Shown piece after piece: positions 16,097 through 24,329 of a stretch of DNA of 51,754 nucleotides. The stretch spans positions 1 through 51,754 of the forward strand of contig CAKSBI010000014.1 in assembly GCA_934437985.1 (NCBI GenBank), read 5' to 3'. The notes under the pieces were generated by a model that ran no database searches, was not told where the DNA came from, and worked only from the letters and a program-made list of their open reading frames with translations. Within the stretch, counting starts at the first letter, position 1, and the number at the start of each line of letters is the position of its first letter. Position numbers and translations under genes: made by a program. This DNA is from an uncultured Lachnospiraceae bacterium (GTDB lineage Bacteria > Bacillota > Clostridia > Lachnospirales > Lachnospiraceae).

Positions 16097-17104
16097 TTAT
16101 TTCCATTCAAGAGCAGAATACTCTTCTTTTCTTGTTCTTTCAAACAGGCTCTTTACAGAATCATTAACAGACTTATTTTCAAATAAAACACCATTAATGT
16201 GTTCAACAATTGGCATGTCCACATTGTATTTTTTTGCAAGACCTAAAGCTGCCTTTGCGGAATATACACCTTCAACAACCTGCTTTACTTCTTTCATTGC
16301 CTCATCTGCACTCTTACCCTGTCCCATTAAGAAACCGGCATTATGGTTACGGCTGTGTGTGCTTGTACATGTAACTATAAGATCACCTATTCCGGACAGA
16401 CCTGAAAATGTCTCAAGCTTTCCACCCATTGCAACACCAAGTCGGCTGATTTCGGCAAGTCCTCTTGTCATAAGTGCGGCCTTTGTATTATCGCCAAGTC
16501 CAAGACCATCAATCATTCCGGCAGCAAGTGCGATTACATTCTTGATCGCCCCTCCAAGCTCTATTCCGATGATATCAGGACTTGTATATACCCTGAAATT
16601 CTCATTCATGAAAATATCCTGGATATATGTTGCCGTTTCCTTTGTTGTAGCTCCTACTACAACTGTAGTAGGAATTCCTTTTACTACCTCTTCTGCATGG
16701 CTTGGTCCTGACAGGACTGCAATATCCCTTCCCGGAAGAACCTCGTTAAGGATTTCTGATAATGTGCAGAAGGTCTCATCCTCAATGCCTTTGGCAACAT
16801 TAACTATCTTCTGACAGTCAGGGATGAATGGCGCAGCCTGTTCTGCTACAGACCTTACATATGGTGAAGCGACCGAAAATACAATAAGATCCATATCAGT
16901 ACATGCTTTTTCAAGATCACCTTCAATATATATATTGTCAGGTAACTTTACTCCGGGTAATCTGTCAACATGCTCCCTTTTTGTTCTTAATAATTCAAGC
17001 TCACTTTCAATTGCTGACCAAAGAAATACCTCGTGTCCGTTTTTTGCAACTGTAACAGATAATGCTGTCCCCCAGCTGCCGGCTCCAAGAAAACTAATTT
17101 TCAT
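16097..17104 (-). CDS. gpsA: NAD(P)-dependent glycerol-3-phosphate dehydrogenase
   Basis: Makes sn-glycerol 3-phosphate from dihydroxyacetone phosphate for phospholipid synthesis. The 335-residue protein has the Rossmann motif LGAGSWGTAL at the start, LSGPSHAEEV in the middle, and the helical substrate domain with KNVIALAAGMIDGLGLGDN (catalytic Lys) and the RGLAEI segment. GGAGG lies 7 bases before the ATG. It follows plsY by 32 bp, so the enzyme that makes the substrate is encoded beside the acyltransferase that uses it. Confidence 0.98.
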   Translation of the reverse strand: MKISFLGAGSWGTALSVTVAKNGHEVFLWSAIESELELLRTKREHVDRLPGVKLPDNIYIEGDLEKACTDMDLIVFSVASPYVRSVAEQAAPFIPDCQKIVNVAKGIEDETFCTLSEILNEVLPGRDIAVLSGPSHAEEVVKGIPTTVVVGATTKETATYIQDIFMNENFRVYTSPDIIGIELGGAIKNVIALAAGMIDGLGLGDNTKAALMTRGLAEISRLGVAMGGKLETFSGLSGIGDLIVTCTSTHSRNHNAGFLMGQGKSADEAMKEVKQVVEGVYSAKAALGLAKKYNVDMPIVEHINGVLFENKSVNDSVKSLFERTRKEEYSALEWK

Positions 17105-17136
17105 AATATACCTCCATGTTTATATAAAGCTTATTA

Positions 17137-17790
17137 TTATTTTGAAAATAACTTATTCTCAGTTCCGTTAATAAGTCTGGATATATTGGGTGCATGCTTG
17201 ATAAACGCAAGCACCGTATACATTAAACTGAGAATCATTATTAAGACAAAGTATGTATTGGAACGCTCATATATAAGTGCATAAACAGGCAATGCCCATG
17301 CAGGAACACACAGTGAACCAACAGATACATATTTTGTGACCAATACTATAATAACAAATATTGCCAACGCTATGGCACAGTAATACCAATGTTCAAGCGC
17401 GATCGCAACAGTAACACCTGATGTGACTGCGATTCCTTTTCCGCCCTTAAATTGCATCCAAAATGGAAAGTTATGGCCAAGTACTGCACCAAGTCCTGCT
17501 ACAAGGCTTACGGCGTATGCAAAATCAGGTGAATCCCCAAATACATCCACAGACAGTATCCTTGCTGCTATGCAGGGGATAACAGCCTTAAGGAAGTCAC
17601 CGATAAAAGTGATAAATCCGGCTTTTATGCCGAGCGTCCTAAGTGCATTGGTTGTACCGATATTGCCACTACCACTGCTTCTTATATCTACGCCTGCATC
17701 TTTACTGACAATATACCCAAATGAAACTGAACCAATTAAATAAGACACAATTGCCCAGAAAAGCATCTCGGCAATGAACATATCATTCAT
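17137..17790 (-). CDS. plsY: Acyl-phosphate:glycerol-3-phosphate acyltransferase
   Basis: Integral membrane enzyme that adds the first acyl chain to glycerol 3-phosphate. The 217 residues form about five membrane helices. The three active-site loops are visible: SGNIGTTNALRTLG, GHNFPFWMQFKGGKGIA, and the third, less conserved, near the C-terminal half. The start codon overlaps the der stop by one base (TAATG). PlsX, which supplies the acyl phosphate, is encoded at 33.4 kb. Confidence 0.97.
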   Translation of the reverse strand: MNDMFIAEMLFWAIVSYLIGSVSFGYIVSKDAGVDIRSSGSGNIGTTNALRTLGIKAGFITFIGDFLKAVIPCIAARILSVDVFGDSPDFAYAVSLVAGLGAVLGHNFPFWMQFKGGKGIAVTSGVTVAIALEHWYYCAIALAIFVIIVLVTKYVSVGSLCVPAWALPVYALIYERSNTYFVLIMILSLMYTVLAFIKHAPNISRLINGTENKLFSK

Positions 17791-19112
17791 TAGTCCTGCC
17801 CCTTTCTCTCTCTGATAAATATCCTGATCGGTGTTCCGGCAAAGCCAAATGCCTCACGTATCTTATTCTCAATGTACCTCTGATATGAAAAATGCATGAG
17901 CTTCTTGTCGTTAACAAATATTACGAATGTCGGAGGCTTTACACTGACCTGCGTAATGTAGAACAGCTTAAGCCGTTTACCCTTATCTGTAGGCGGCTGC
18001 TGCATTGCCACTGCCTCCATCATAATCTCATTAAGTACACCTGTTGCAATTCTTAACTGATGGTTCTGTATTACAGTGTCAAGCAGTTCAAAAAGCTTGT
18101 GTACCCTCTGTCCGGACTTAGCTGAAATATATATTACTGATGCATATGGTACAAATGATAGTATCTCACGGATCTTGTCTGTAAACTTATTAGCTGTATG
18201 GGTATCTTTTTCAATAGCGTCCCACTTGTTAACTGCTATTATCATACCCTTGCCACGGTCATGTGCTATACCGGCAATCTTGGCATCCTGCTCCGTAACT
18301 CCCTCTGTGGCATCTATCATCATAATAACGATGTCAGCACGCTCAACCGCCGCTACGGCTCTGACGATGCTATACCGTTCAAGCTCTTCTTTTATCTTAT
18401 TCTTACGGCGGAGTCCTGCTGTATCAATGAATATATATTCCTTTCCGTTCCATACAACATCTGTATCAATTGCGTCACGCGTTGTACCTGCGATATCTGA
18501 TACAATAACCCTGTCCTCACCTGTAATTCTGTTAACAAGCGACGATTTTCCAACATTTGGTTTACCGATGATAGCAACCTTTGGGCGGTCATCTTCTTCG
18601 TCATCATCACCATTACACTGTATAACTTCTAGAACTTTATCTAACATATCGCCTATCCCAAGCTTTGATACAGCTGCAATAGGTATAGGGTCACCGATAC
18701 CAAGGTTATAAAACTCATATACATCAGATGCATATTTATCAAAATTATCAACCTTATTAACAACCAGCAGCACAGGCTTGCCTGCTTTTCTCAACATATT
18801 GGCAACATTGTAGTCAGCATCGATAACACCCTGCTTTACATCTGTCATAAATATGATCACGTCTGCCATGTCGATGGCTATCTCGGCCTGCTCACGCATA
18901 TGTGATAATATAACATCCTTAGTGTCAGGCTCTATTCCGCCTGTGTCGATCAACGCAAACTGATTATTAAGCCATGATACATCGGCATATATCCTGTCAC
19001 GCGTAACACCCGGTGTATCTTTAACAATTGCTATCTTTTCGCCGGCAAGAGCATTGAATAAAGTTGATTTGCCAACGTTAGGACGTCCTACAATAGCAAC
19101 TATAGGTTTACT
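17790..19112 (-). CDS. der: Ribosome biogenesis GTPase Der (EngA)
   Basis: Double GTPase required for 50S subunit assembly, 440 residues. First G domain: GRPNVGKST, DTPG, DTGG, NKVD. Second G domain from about 165: GKPNVGKSS, DTAG, NKWD. A KH-like domain follows, ending in GTPIRIFIRERKG. The start at 19112 is supported by GAGGAGG 9 bases upstream and overlaps the end of the preceding lipoprotein gene by 5 bp; an open frame of 14 further codons upstream is not needed. Confidence 0.97.
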   Translation of the reverse strand, partial: SKPIVAIVGRPNVGKSTLFNALAGEKIAIVKDTPGVTRDRIYADVSWLNNQFALIDTGGIEPDTKDVILSHMREQAEIAIDMADVIIFMTDVKQGVIDADYNVANMLRKAGKPVLLVVNKVDNFDKYASDVYEFYNLGIGDPIPIAAVSKLGIGDMLDKVLEVIQCNGDDDEEDDRPKVAIIGKPNVGKSSLVNRITGEDRVIVSDIAGTTRDAIDTDVVWNGKEYIFIDTAGLRRKNKIKEELERYSIVRAVAAVERADIVIMMIDATEGVTEQDAKIAGIAHDRGKGMIIAVNKWDAIEKDTHTANKFTDKIREILSFVPYASVIYISAKSGQRVHKLFELLDTVIQNHQLRIATGVLNEIMMEAVAMQQPPTDKGKRLKLFYITQVSVKPPTFVIFVNDKKLMHFSYQRYIENKIREAFGFAGTPIRIFIRERKGQD

Positions 19113-20280
19113 CATTCTCTGAATCCTCCTCATTTGAAGTTCCATCTGTTTCAACAGCGTTCTCTTTTACAAAATCAATTACCTTCTGTGAAATTATAGC
19201 CTCGTTAATAAGATCCTCTACTCTTGACTTATATGTCTCTACTACATATTTTTCAAGCTCTTCGTCTGAATCGATCTGCATGTTTGTCTTATAGTCTGAA
19301 AGGTACTTGTTATATTCTTCCTCTGTTACTTCTATACCCTCTTTAACCGCAATTGCTTCAGCAATAAGCTTCTGTTCAACATATGATACAGCGGTTGTGT
19401 TGATCTGCTCATCATACTGCTCCTTTGACATCTGCCAGCTTTCTGAAAGGAACTTTGAAAAGTCTGTATAGCCATATGAATCTGCCATTGCCTTATAGCT
19501 TGCATCAAGGCGCATCTTCATAATGTTAACAAGGTAATCAGGTGTCTCTGATACCTTTGATGTACTGAGCACCTTCTGGAATGCCGTTTCACCCATTGAA
19601 TCCTGCTTTGTCTTGACAAGCTCAGGCTTGATAACCTTTTCTGTATAGTCATCTGCAGAAGTATATTCGCCATTGGTAAGGGTATTGATAAATTCATCAT
19701 TATACTCAGGAACAACAGTATCTCCATTAATGTAATTAATTGTCACATCAAATACAACCGGTTTTCCGGCATAGTCCGTATTGTTAGGGTATGGGTCAGG
19801 GAATGTGAGGTCAAGTGAGGTTGAATCACCGACTGATAAACCGACCAATCCTTCCTCAAAGCCTTTGATAAATGAATTGGAGCCTATCTCAAGTGAATAA
19901 CCCTGTGCACTTCCACCCTCGAATTCCTTTCCGTCCATCTTTCCGGTAAAGTCAATATTAACAGTATCCCCTTCTTTAACCTTGCCCTTTTTTATCTTCT
20001 TAACAGTTGTATTTTCACTTAAAAGATTCATGATAGCACCATCAATATCATCCTGTGTTACTGATGTATCAACTTCGACGCCTTTGTATACTCCAAGTTC
20101 AACAAGACTGGCAACATCGTATTTTTCAACCTTGGAAAGTGCTTCATCTAATTCTGCATCACCGGTATCGTAACTGCTTCCTTTACCTGAATCAGTATTT
20201 GAACCGGATTTACAGCCTGATAACCCGGCAACTGATAATACAAGTGTAAGTGTAAGCACTGCTAATCCATATTTTTTCAT
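19108..20280 (-). CDS. Secreted trigger-factor-like lipoprotein with FKBP-type prolyl isomerase
   Basis: A 390-residue extracytoplasmic folding factor. The N-terminus is a lipoprotein signal with lipobox LSGC (Cys 23). A low-complexity Ser/Gly/Asp linker follows, then an FKBP-type peptidyl-prolyl isomerase domain at about 100-183 (EGDTVNIDFTGKMDGK, FIKGFEEGLVG). The rest (about 185-385) resembles the helical C-terminal chaperone domain of trigger factor. The ribosome-binding N-terminal domain of cytosolic trigger factor is absent and replaced by the membrane anchor. GGAGG lies 8 bases before ATG 20280. It heads the operon with der, plsY and gpsA. Role inferred: folding of secreted proteins outside the membrane, as PrsA does in Bacillus. 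Confidence 0.88.
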   Translation of the reverse strand: MKKYGLAVLTLTLVLSVAGLSGCKSGSNTDSGKGSSYDTGDAELDEALSKVEKYDVASLVELGVYKGVEVDTSVTQDDIDGAIMNLLSENTTVKKIKKGKVKEGDTVNIDFTGKMDGKEFEGGSAQGYSLEIGSNSFIKGFEEGLVGLSVGDSTSLDLTFPDPYPNNTDYAGKPVVFDVTINYINGDTVVPEYNDEFINTLTNGEYTSADDYTEKVIKPELVKTKQDSMGETAFQKVLSTSKVSETPDYLVNIMKMRLDASYKAMADSYGYTDFSKFLSESWQMSKEQYDEQINTTAVSYVEQKLIAEAIAVKEGIEVTEEEYNKYLSDYKTNMQIDSDEELEKYVVETYKSRVEDLINEAIISQKVIDFVKENAVETDGTSNEEDSENE

Positions 20281-20317
20281 TTTATATTCCTCCACATATA
20301 AGTTCGCATTATTTATC

Positions 20318-20346
20318 AGCATAACACAAATGTCGAAAAATTGAAA
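20318..20346 (-). promoter_or_regulatory. Possible promoter of the lipoprotein-der-plsY-gpsA operon
   Basis: On the minus strand TTTCAA (20341-20346), a 17-bp spacer and TATGCT (20318-20323). The -35 match is weak; the position in the divergent gap is right. Confidence 0.4.
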
Positions 20347-20357
20347 GTACCTTTTTT

Positions 20358-20386
20358 TTGACTATCATATTTTAATATGTTATACT
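20358..20386 (+). promoter_or_regulatory. Promoter of the PRPP synthetase gene
   Basis: TTGACT (20358-20363), a 17-bp spacer and TATACT (20381-20386), 34 bp before the start codon. Confidence 0.8.
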
Positions 20387-20420
20387 GCATGTGTGAAATT
20401 ATACTAAGGAGGATATTGTA

Positions 20421-21542
20421 ATGTCTGTAAAATCCAATCTCAATGAACAGGCTGTTGCTCCGCTTAAAATTATTGCGATGCATAACTGCAGTAGTCTTGG
20501 TGATAAGATTAATGATATTCTTGTTGAAATGACCGGCAGACAGTCAGGATATACAGCCAATTACCACATGGAGTTTCTTCATACAGGTGAAAGGCGTGCC
20601 GTTATCGACGAATCCATAAGGGGAACCGATCTGTATATTATTACTGATGTTGTTAACAGCAATACAGAGGGAAATGAATCAGGACACAGCTTTAATGCAA
20701 CTCCTGATGAGCATTACCAGGATCTGAAAAGAATTATAAGTGCCTGTCACGGAACTGCGCACAGAATCAATCTTATTATGCCTTATCTGTATGAGGGGCG
20801 TTTCAGTAACCGTGAAAGACTTGAGTCCCTTGATTGCGCTATCTCGCTTAAGGATATGATTGAGATGGGTATCAGTAATATCGTTACATTTGATGCGCAT
20901 GAGCCAAGGGTGCAGAATGCAATTCCGATCCAGGGCATAGACAATTATCCGACTTCATATCATTTTATTGCGGCAATCCTTAATGGAAATGAGGGGATAA
21001 GTATTGATAAGGACTCTCTTATGATCGTGTCTCCTGATCTTGGAGGAATGGGCAGGGTTGTATTCTATTCATCCATCCTTGGTGTTAATATGGGAATGTT
21101 CTATATGCGTAAGGATTATTCCGAAGTAGTTGACGGTGAACATCCGGTTGCTGCTGTTGAGTTCCTTGGTGGAGATATAACCGGCAAGGATATAATAATT
21201 GTGGACGATATGATCGATACTGGTAACAGCATGATCAAAACAGCTTCTGAGCTTAAAAAACGCGGAGCAGGAAAAGTTATAATTGCAGCAACATACGGAT
21301 TATTTAACGAAGGTCTTGATAAGTTCGACAGTGCGTATTCTGAGGGTCTGATCAACAGGATATATACAACTAATCTTACATATTGTCCAGATGTGCTTAT
21401 AAGTAAACCATATTATAGGATGGTTGATATGAGCGGCCAGATAGCAAAGATAATTAATGCCCTTAATTATGATGCATCACTCGGGGAGCTTGAAGACCAT
21501 TCAGCACTTATCATAGATCTTTTGAAGTCAAAGCTTTCCTAA
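20421..21542 (+). CDS. prs: Ribose-phosphate pyrophosphokinase, long variant
   Basis: Predicted to make PRPP, the substrate of HisG and NadC encoded nearby. The protein has 373 residues against about 315 for canonical Prs. The PRPP-binding loop VDDMIDTGNS is intact. The ATP/metal region reads TFDAHEPRVQNAI in place of the usual FDLHAxQIQG, and the loop after the first beta-alpha unit is longer and hydrophilic. It therefore belongs to a divergent clade; assignment to PRPP synthesis is likely, but another phosphoribosyl activity is not excluded. AAGGAGG lies before the ATG. The gene is monocistronic, and its stop codon overlaps the yraN stop from the other strand. Confidence 0.88.
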   Translation: MSVKSNLNEQAVAPLKIIAMHNCSSLGDKINDILVEMTGRQSGYTANYHMEFLHTGERRAVIDESIRGTDLYIITDVVNSNTEGNESGHSFNATPDEHYQDLKRIISACHGTAHRINLIMPYLYEGRFSNRERLESLDCAISLKDMIEMGISNIVTFDAHEPRVQNAIPIQGIDNYPTSYHFIAAILNGNEGISIDKDSLMIVSPDLGGMGRVVFYSSILGVNMGMFYMRKDYSEVVDGEHPVAAVEFLGGDITGKDIIIVDDMIDTGNSMIKTASELKKRGAGKVIIAATYGLFNEGLDKFDSAYSEGLINRIYTTNLTYCPDVLISKPYYRMVDMSGQIAKIINALNYDASLGELEDHSALIIDLLKSKLS

Positions 21543-21880
21543 AATGCATTTTCGATATGCCTTATATTATCTTTTACAATTACTATTACGTCGAATCTGT
21601 AAGACTTATCTAATGATAAGCTATTCTTTGACATATAATATAAAGCAGCACTTCGTATGGAGTGTTGCTTTTTTAATGTTACTGCTTCCTCGGGATACCC
21701 ATATGAAATATTATCCCTGTATTTGACTTCGGTAAATACAATTGTACCTGAACAGGTTGAGATAATATCAATCTCGCCAAATCTTGTCCAGAAATTCCTG
21801 GCTAATATTATGTGTCCGAGATTTTCAAGATAGTTAACGGCAGTATCTTCCATTGTACTGCCAATTGTCCTTTTGTTAAT
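21539..21880 (-). CDS. YraN family endonuclease-like protein, probable AUU start
   Basis: UPF0102/YraN family, restriction-endonuclease-like fold, function not settled. The core is recognised by GEIDIIS, FTEVKYR and the Ala-rich helix. The family starts with an NKRxxG motif. Here that motif (NKRTIG) directly follows an ATT codon at 21880, and AGGAAG lies 7 bases before it. The only ATG nearby (21853) would remove the motif and has poor spacing to any ribosome site; the next upstream ATG lies deep inside the preceding gene in another frame. I place the start at the ATT, giving 113 residues, minimum 104. It is 4 bp after the FlhB-like gene and ends overlapping prs. Confidence 0.8.
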   Translation of the reverse strand: MNKRTIGSTMEDTAVNYLENLGHIILARNFWTRFGEIDIISTCSGTIVFTEVKYRDNISYGYPEEAVTLKKQHSIRSAALYYMSKNSLSLDKSYRFDVIVIVKDNIRHIENAF

Positions 21881-21884
21881 AATG

Positions 21885-22178
21885 TCACTTCCTGTCTGAC
21901 ATAACCTTTGCTTTGATCTGATCCATGTGGTCAACGTATATAAGAATCTCAGCAACAATTTTGTATAATTCAGGAGGAATACTTTCACCGATATCAAGCT
22001 TTGAAAGTGAATCCGCAAGCTTCCCGTCATTATGGATAGGTACATCCTCTTCTACGGCTTTTTCAATAATCTTTTCAGCAAGATAACCTTTTCCTGAAGC
22101 AATAACCTTTGGTGCAGAATCCTCCTCGGGAATATACTGCAATGCTACTGCTTTTTTTCGCCTTATCTTCCATTCCAT
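21885..22178 (-). CDS. Stand-alone FlhB C-terminal domain protein (YlqH/FlhX-like)
   Basis: A 97-residue soluble protein matching only the cytoplasmic C-terminal domain of the flagellar export switch FlhB: segments resembling VALQYIPEEDSAPKV, AEKIIEKAVEEDVPI and IGESIPPELYKIVAEIL. The autocleavage motif NPTH of FlhB is absent and there are no membrane helices. Such short paralogues, for example YlqH of Bacillus, occur next to rnhB and yraN, the same context as here. Their function is unknown. No other flagellar gene is in the window. Confidence 0.9.
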   Translation of the reverse strand: MEWKIRRKKAVALQYIPEEDSAPKVIASGKGYLAEKIIEKAVEEDVPIHNDGKLADSLSKLDIGESIPPELYKIVAEILIYVDHMDQIKAKVMSDRK

Positions 22179-22191
22179 ACAGCATCAGCTC

Positions 22192-22848
22192 CTAGATATG
22201 TACAAATGTGGTACGATGTATCGGACACATGCCATACTGCTTTAACGCCTCAGTGTGCTGTCTGGTTCCATAGCCCTTATGCTTTGCAAAACCATATTCA
22301 GGGTAAAGCGTATCATATTGACACATCATACGGTCTCTTGTTACTTTTGCAATTATGCTGGCAGCTGCTATTGAGACACTTTTTGCATCGCCTTTTATTA
22401 TTCCGGCCTGTGGGATTCCTATTCCCGGAATATGTACTGCATCGGCAAGAATCATCTGTGGTTTTATCTGAAGCCTGTCAATTGCATCCCTCATCGCAGC
22501 ATATGTTGCTTCAAGAATGTTGATCTCATCAATAACCTCAGGTGATACAATTCCTACACCTACAGCAAGTGCTTTGTCATATATCTCATCAAATAATACG
22601 TTCCTTCTCTTTTCAGTTACCTTTTTTGAATCGTTAAGGTATTCAATATAACAATCCTTAGGCAATATAACAGCACCTGCAACAACCGGACCGGCAAGAG
22701 GTCCCCTGCCGGCTTCATCTATTCCGCATATATATTCAAACTCAGAATATCTGCGTTCATATTCCATCATTGCATCCAGACGGGCATGCTCCGCCAGTGC
22801 CTTTTCACGTTTTTTTCGTTCACGTTCTTCCTTTTTTGTCTCAGCCAT
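22192..22848 (-). CDS. rnhB: Ribonuclease HII
   Basis: Cuts RNA in RNA-DNA hybrids and at single embedded ribonucleotides. The 218-residue protein has the catalytic GIDEAGRGPLAGPVVAGAV motif (about 41-60), the later acidic residue in ILADAVHIPG, and HKGYGT near the end. About 38 charged N-terminal residues (Lys/Glu/Arg-rich) precede the core. The ribosome site (GAGG) lies about 12 bases from the start, wider than usual. Part of the long minus-strand gene run. Confidence 0.97.
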   Translation of the reverse strand: MAETKKEERERKKREKALAEHARLDAMMEYERRYSEFEYICGIDEAGRGPLAGPVVAGAVILPKDCYIEYLNDSKKVTEKRRNVLFDEIYDKALAVGVGIVSPEVIDEINILEATYAAMRDAIDRLQIKPQMILADAVHIPGIGIPQAGIIKGDAKSVSIAAASIIAKVTRDRMMCQYDTLYPEYGFAKHKGYGTRQHTEALKQYGMCPIHRTTFVHI

Positions 22849-22885
22849 CTATATATTAATCCTCATAATAATGTTATTGCTGGTA

Positions 22886-23056
22886 CTAATCTTCTTTTGA
22901 ATCTGCTTTACTGCTGTCCGCAGACTTTTTGTTCCTGTACTTATAGCCAAGGAAAATTCCAAGTGCGGCTACGGCAGCAAACATTATAATTCTGATAAAA
23001 TAATACACGAATGCCGTACCAAGGCTCATTGATAATCCACTTAATAATGTAGTCAT
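22886..23056 (-). CDS. Small single-span membrane protein, function unknown
   Basis: A 56-residue protein: short N-terminal part, one hydrophobic helix of about 25 residues (from YYFIRIIMFAAVAALGIFLG), then a Lys/Ser/Asp-rich tail. I recognise no family. AGGAGG lies 9 bases before ATG 23056, a very good site, and the gene sits 13 bp after hisIE. The good ribosome site and tight spacing argue that it is translated. Confidence 0.65.
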   Translation of the reverse strand: MTTLLSGLSMSLGTAFVYYFIRIIMFAAVAALGIFLGYKYRNKKSADSSKADSKED

Positions 23057-23069
23057 AATATATATCCTC

Positions 23070-24305
23070 CTATCTGTTAGCAAGTTCTTTTGTTATATCA
23101 TCCCATGTCACACCGCATTCAACCATAAGAACCATCATATGATATAAGAAGTCCGATATCTCGTACTTAAGTTCTTCTACATCCGGATTCTTTGCGGCAA
23201 TAACCATCTCTGTAGCTTCTTCACCGCATTTTTTGAGAATCTTATCAATCCCTTTGTCAAACAGGTAATTGGTATAAGAGCCTTCTCTTGGATTAAGCTT
23301 TCTGTCCATTATAATATTGTATACTTCATCGAATATCTTATGCGGATTAGTATCATCATAATCCCTGGAAGCAAGCTCACGGTAAAAGCAGCTTAAATTA
23401 CCTGTATGGCATGCTGCCCCGGTCTGCCTTACTTTTGCAAGAATTGTGTCATTGTCACAATCAATCATAAGCTTTTTTACATGCTGGTAGTGGCCTGATG
23501 TCTCTCCCTTGCACCACAGCTTTTGTCTGCTTCTGCTGTAATATGTCATAAGCCCGGTATCAAGTGTCGCATTGAAAGCCTCTTCATTCATGTAAGCAAG
23601 CATTAACACTTCCTGAGTTTTATAATCCTGTACAATGACCGGAACAAGTCCGTTGGCATCAGTCTTAAAGTCACTGAATGACAATGTGCTTGTAAATACA
23701 TTCATCTCTATGCCTTTTGCGACAAGGTCATTCTTGATCTTTGAAAGATTGGCATCTGATAGTGAATTAGTAGAGACACCGATCAGATTGTCAAGGCTGA
23801 ACAACGTTTCAAGGGTATTTTTTCTTAAGCTGTCACGCAGCATTATATGACACTTTTCATTATTGATCTTATCCAGGAATTCTGCTGACAGAGATAAATG
23901 CTTTACAATATAATATTCGGCATCATAATCATCTTCAATGAACTCCTTTTCATCCATTTCAAGATATACATTCTCTTTTCCGAAACGCTCTGTGGCTTCA
24001 TTAAATGCGGAATAATCCTTTAACATCTTATTCTGGACAGCAATCTTTGATATACCGGTATAAAATGCCTTCTTAGCATCTTCAAATCTGTCAAGATATA
24101 TTCCGGCTGTTACCGGAATATCAATTGTCTGTGTAAGCTTCTTAAGTAACGTCAGAAAATCTTCCCTCTCTAATTCATTGGCTGAATATCTGAACACAAA
24201 TAATTCGTCTGCGCCCGCATTAACATATTTTTCAGCCAGTGCAATAACGCTGTCTGTACTTTCACTTTCTGTATTAATAAATGGTATCAGCTTTTTGTAT
24301 GCCAT
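23070..24305 (-). CDS. hisIE: HisIE (phosphoribosyl-AMP cyclohydrolase / phosphoribosyl-ATP pyrophosphatase) with extra N-terminal HisF-like domain
   Basis: A 411-residue protein for steps 2 and 3 of histidine synthesis. Residues about 215-312 are HisI (WCKGETSGH, the metal motif DCDND and AACHTG) and about 323-411 are HisE ([26 protein letters not shown]). The first 210 residues resemble the HisF/HisA barrel: [15 protein letters not shown] and an [15 protein letters not shown] stretch in place of the GGGIR phosphate motif. The expected catalytic aspartate at the first strand is replaced (IPFINTES). This domain is therefore likely a degenerate, non-catalytic barrel. GGAGG lies 9 bases before the start. 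It is 24 bp after hisB. Confidence 0.93.
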   Translation of the reverse strand: MAYKKLIPFINTESESTDSVIALAEKYVNAGADELFVFRYSANELEREDFLTLLKKLTQTIDIPVTAGIYLDRFEDAKKAFYTGISKIAVQNKMLKDYSAFNEATERFGKENVYLEMDEKEFIEDDYDAEYYIVKHLSLSAEFLDKINNEKCHIMLRDSLRKNTLETLFSLDNLIGVSTNSLSDANLSKIKNDLVAKGIEMNVFTSTLSFSDFKTDANGLVPVIVQDYKTQEVLMLAYMNEEAFNATLDTGLMTYYSRSRQKLWCKGETSGHYQHVKKLMIDCDNDTILAKVRQTGAACHTGNLSCFYRELASRDYDDTNPHKIFDEVYNIIMDRKLNPREGSYTNYLFDKGIDKILKKCGEEATEMVIAAKNPDVEELKYEISDFLYHMMVLMVECGVTWDDITKELANR

Positions 24306-24329
24306 TATGGTTAACCTCCGTATTATATA

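Noticed and set aside
16020..16814. Plus-strand open frame of 264 codons antisense to gpsA
   Set aside because: gpsA has all motifs and a good ribosome site; the antisense frame has no recognisable domain and is Ser/Pro-rich, as expected of a shadow.
18076..18711. Plus-strand open frame of 211 codons antisense to der
   Set aside because: Ser/Ile-rich shadow of the two GTPase domains; no ribosome site or domain.
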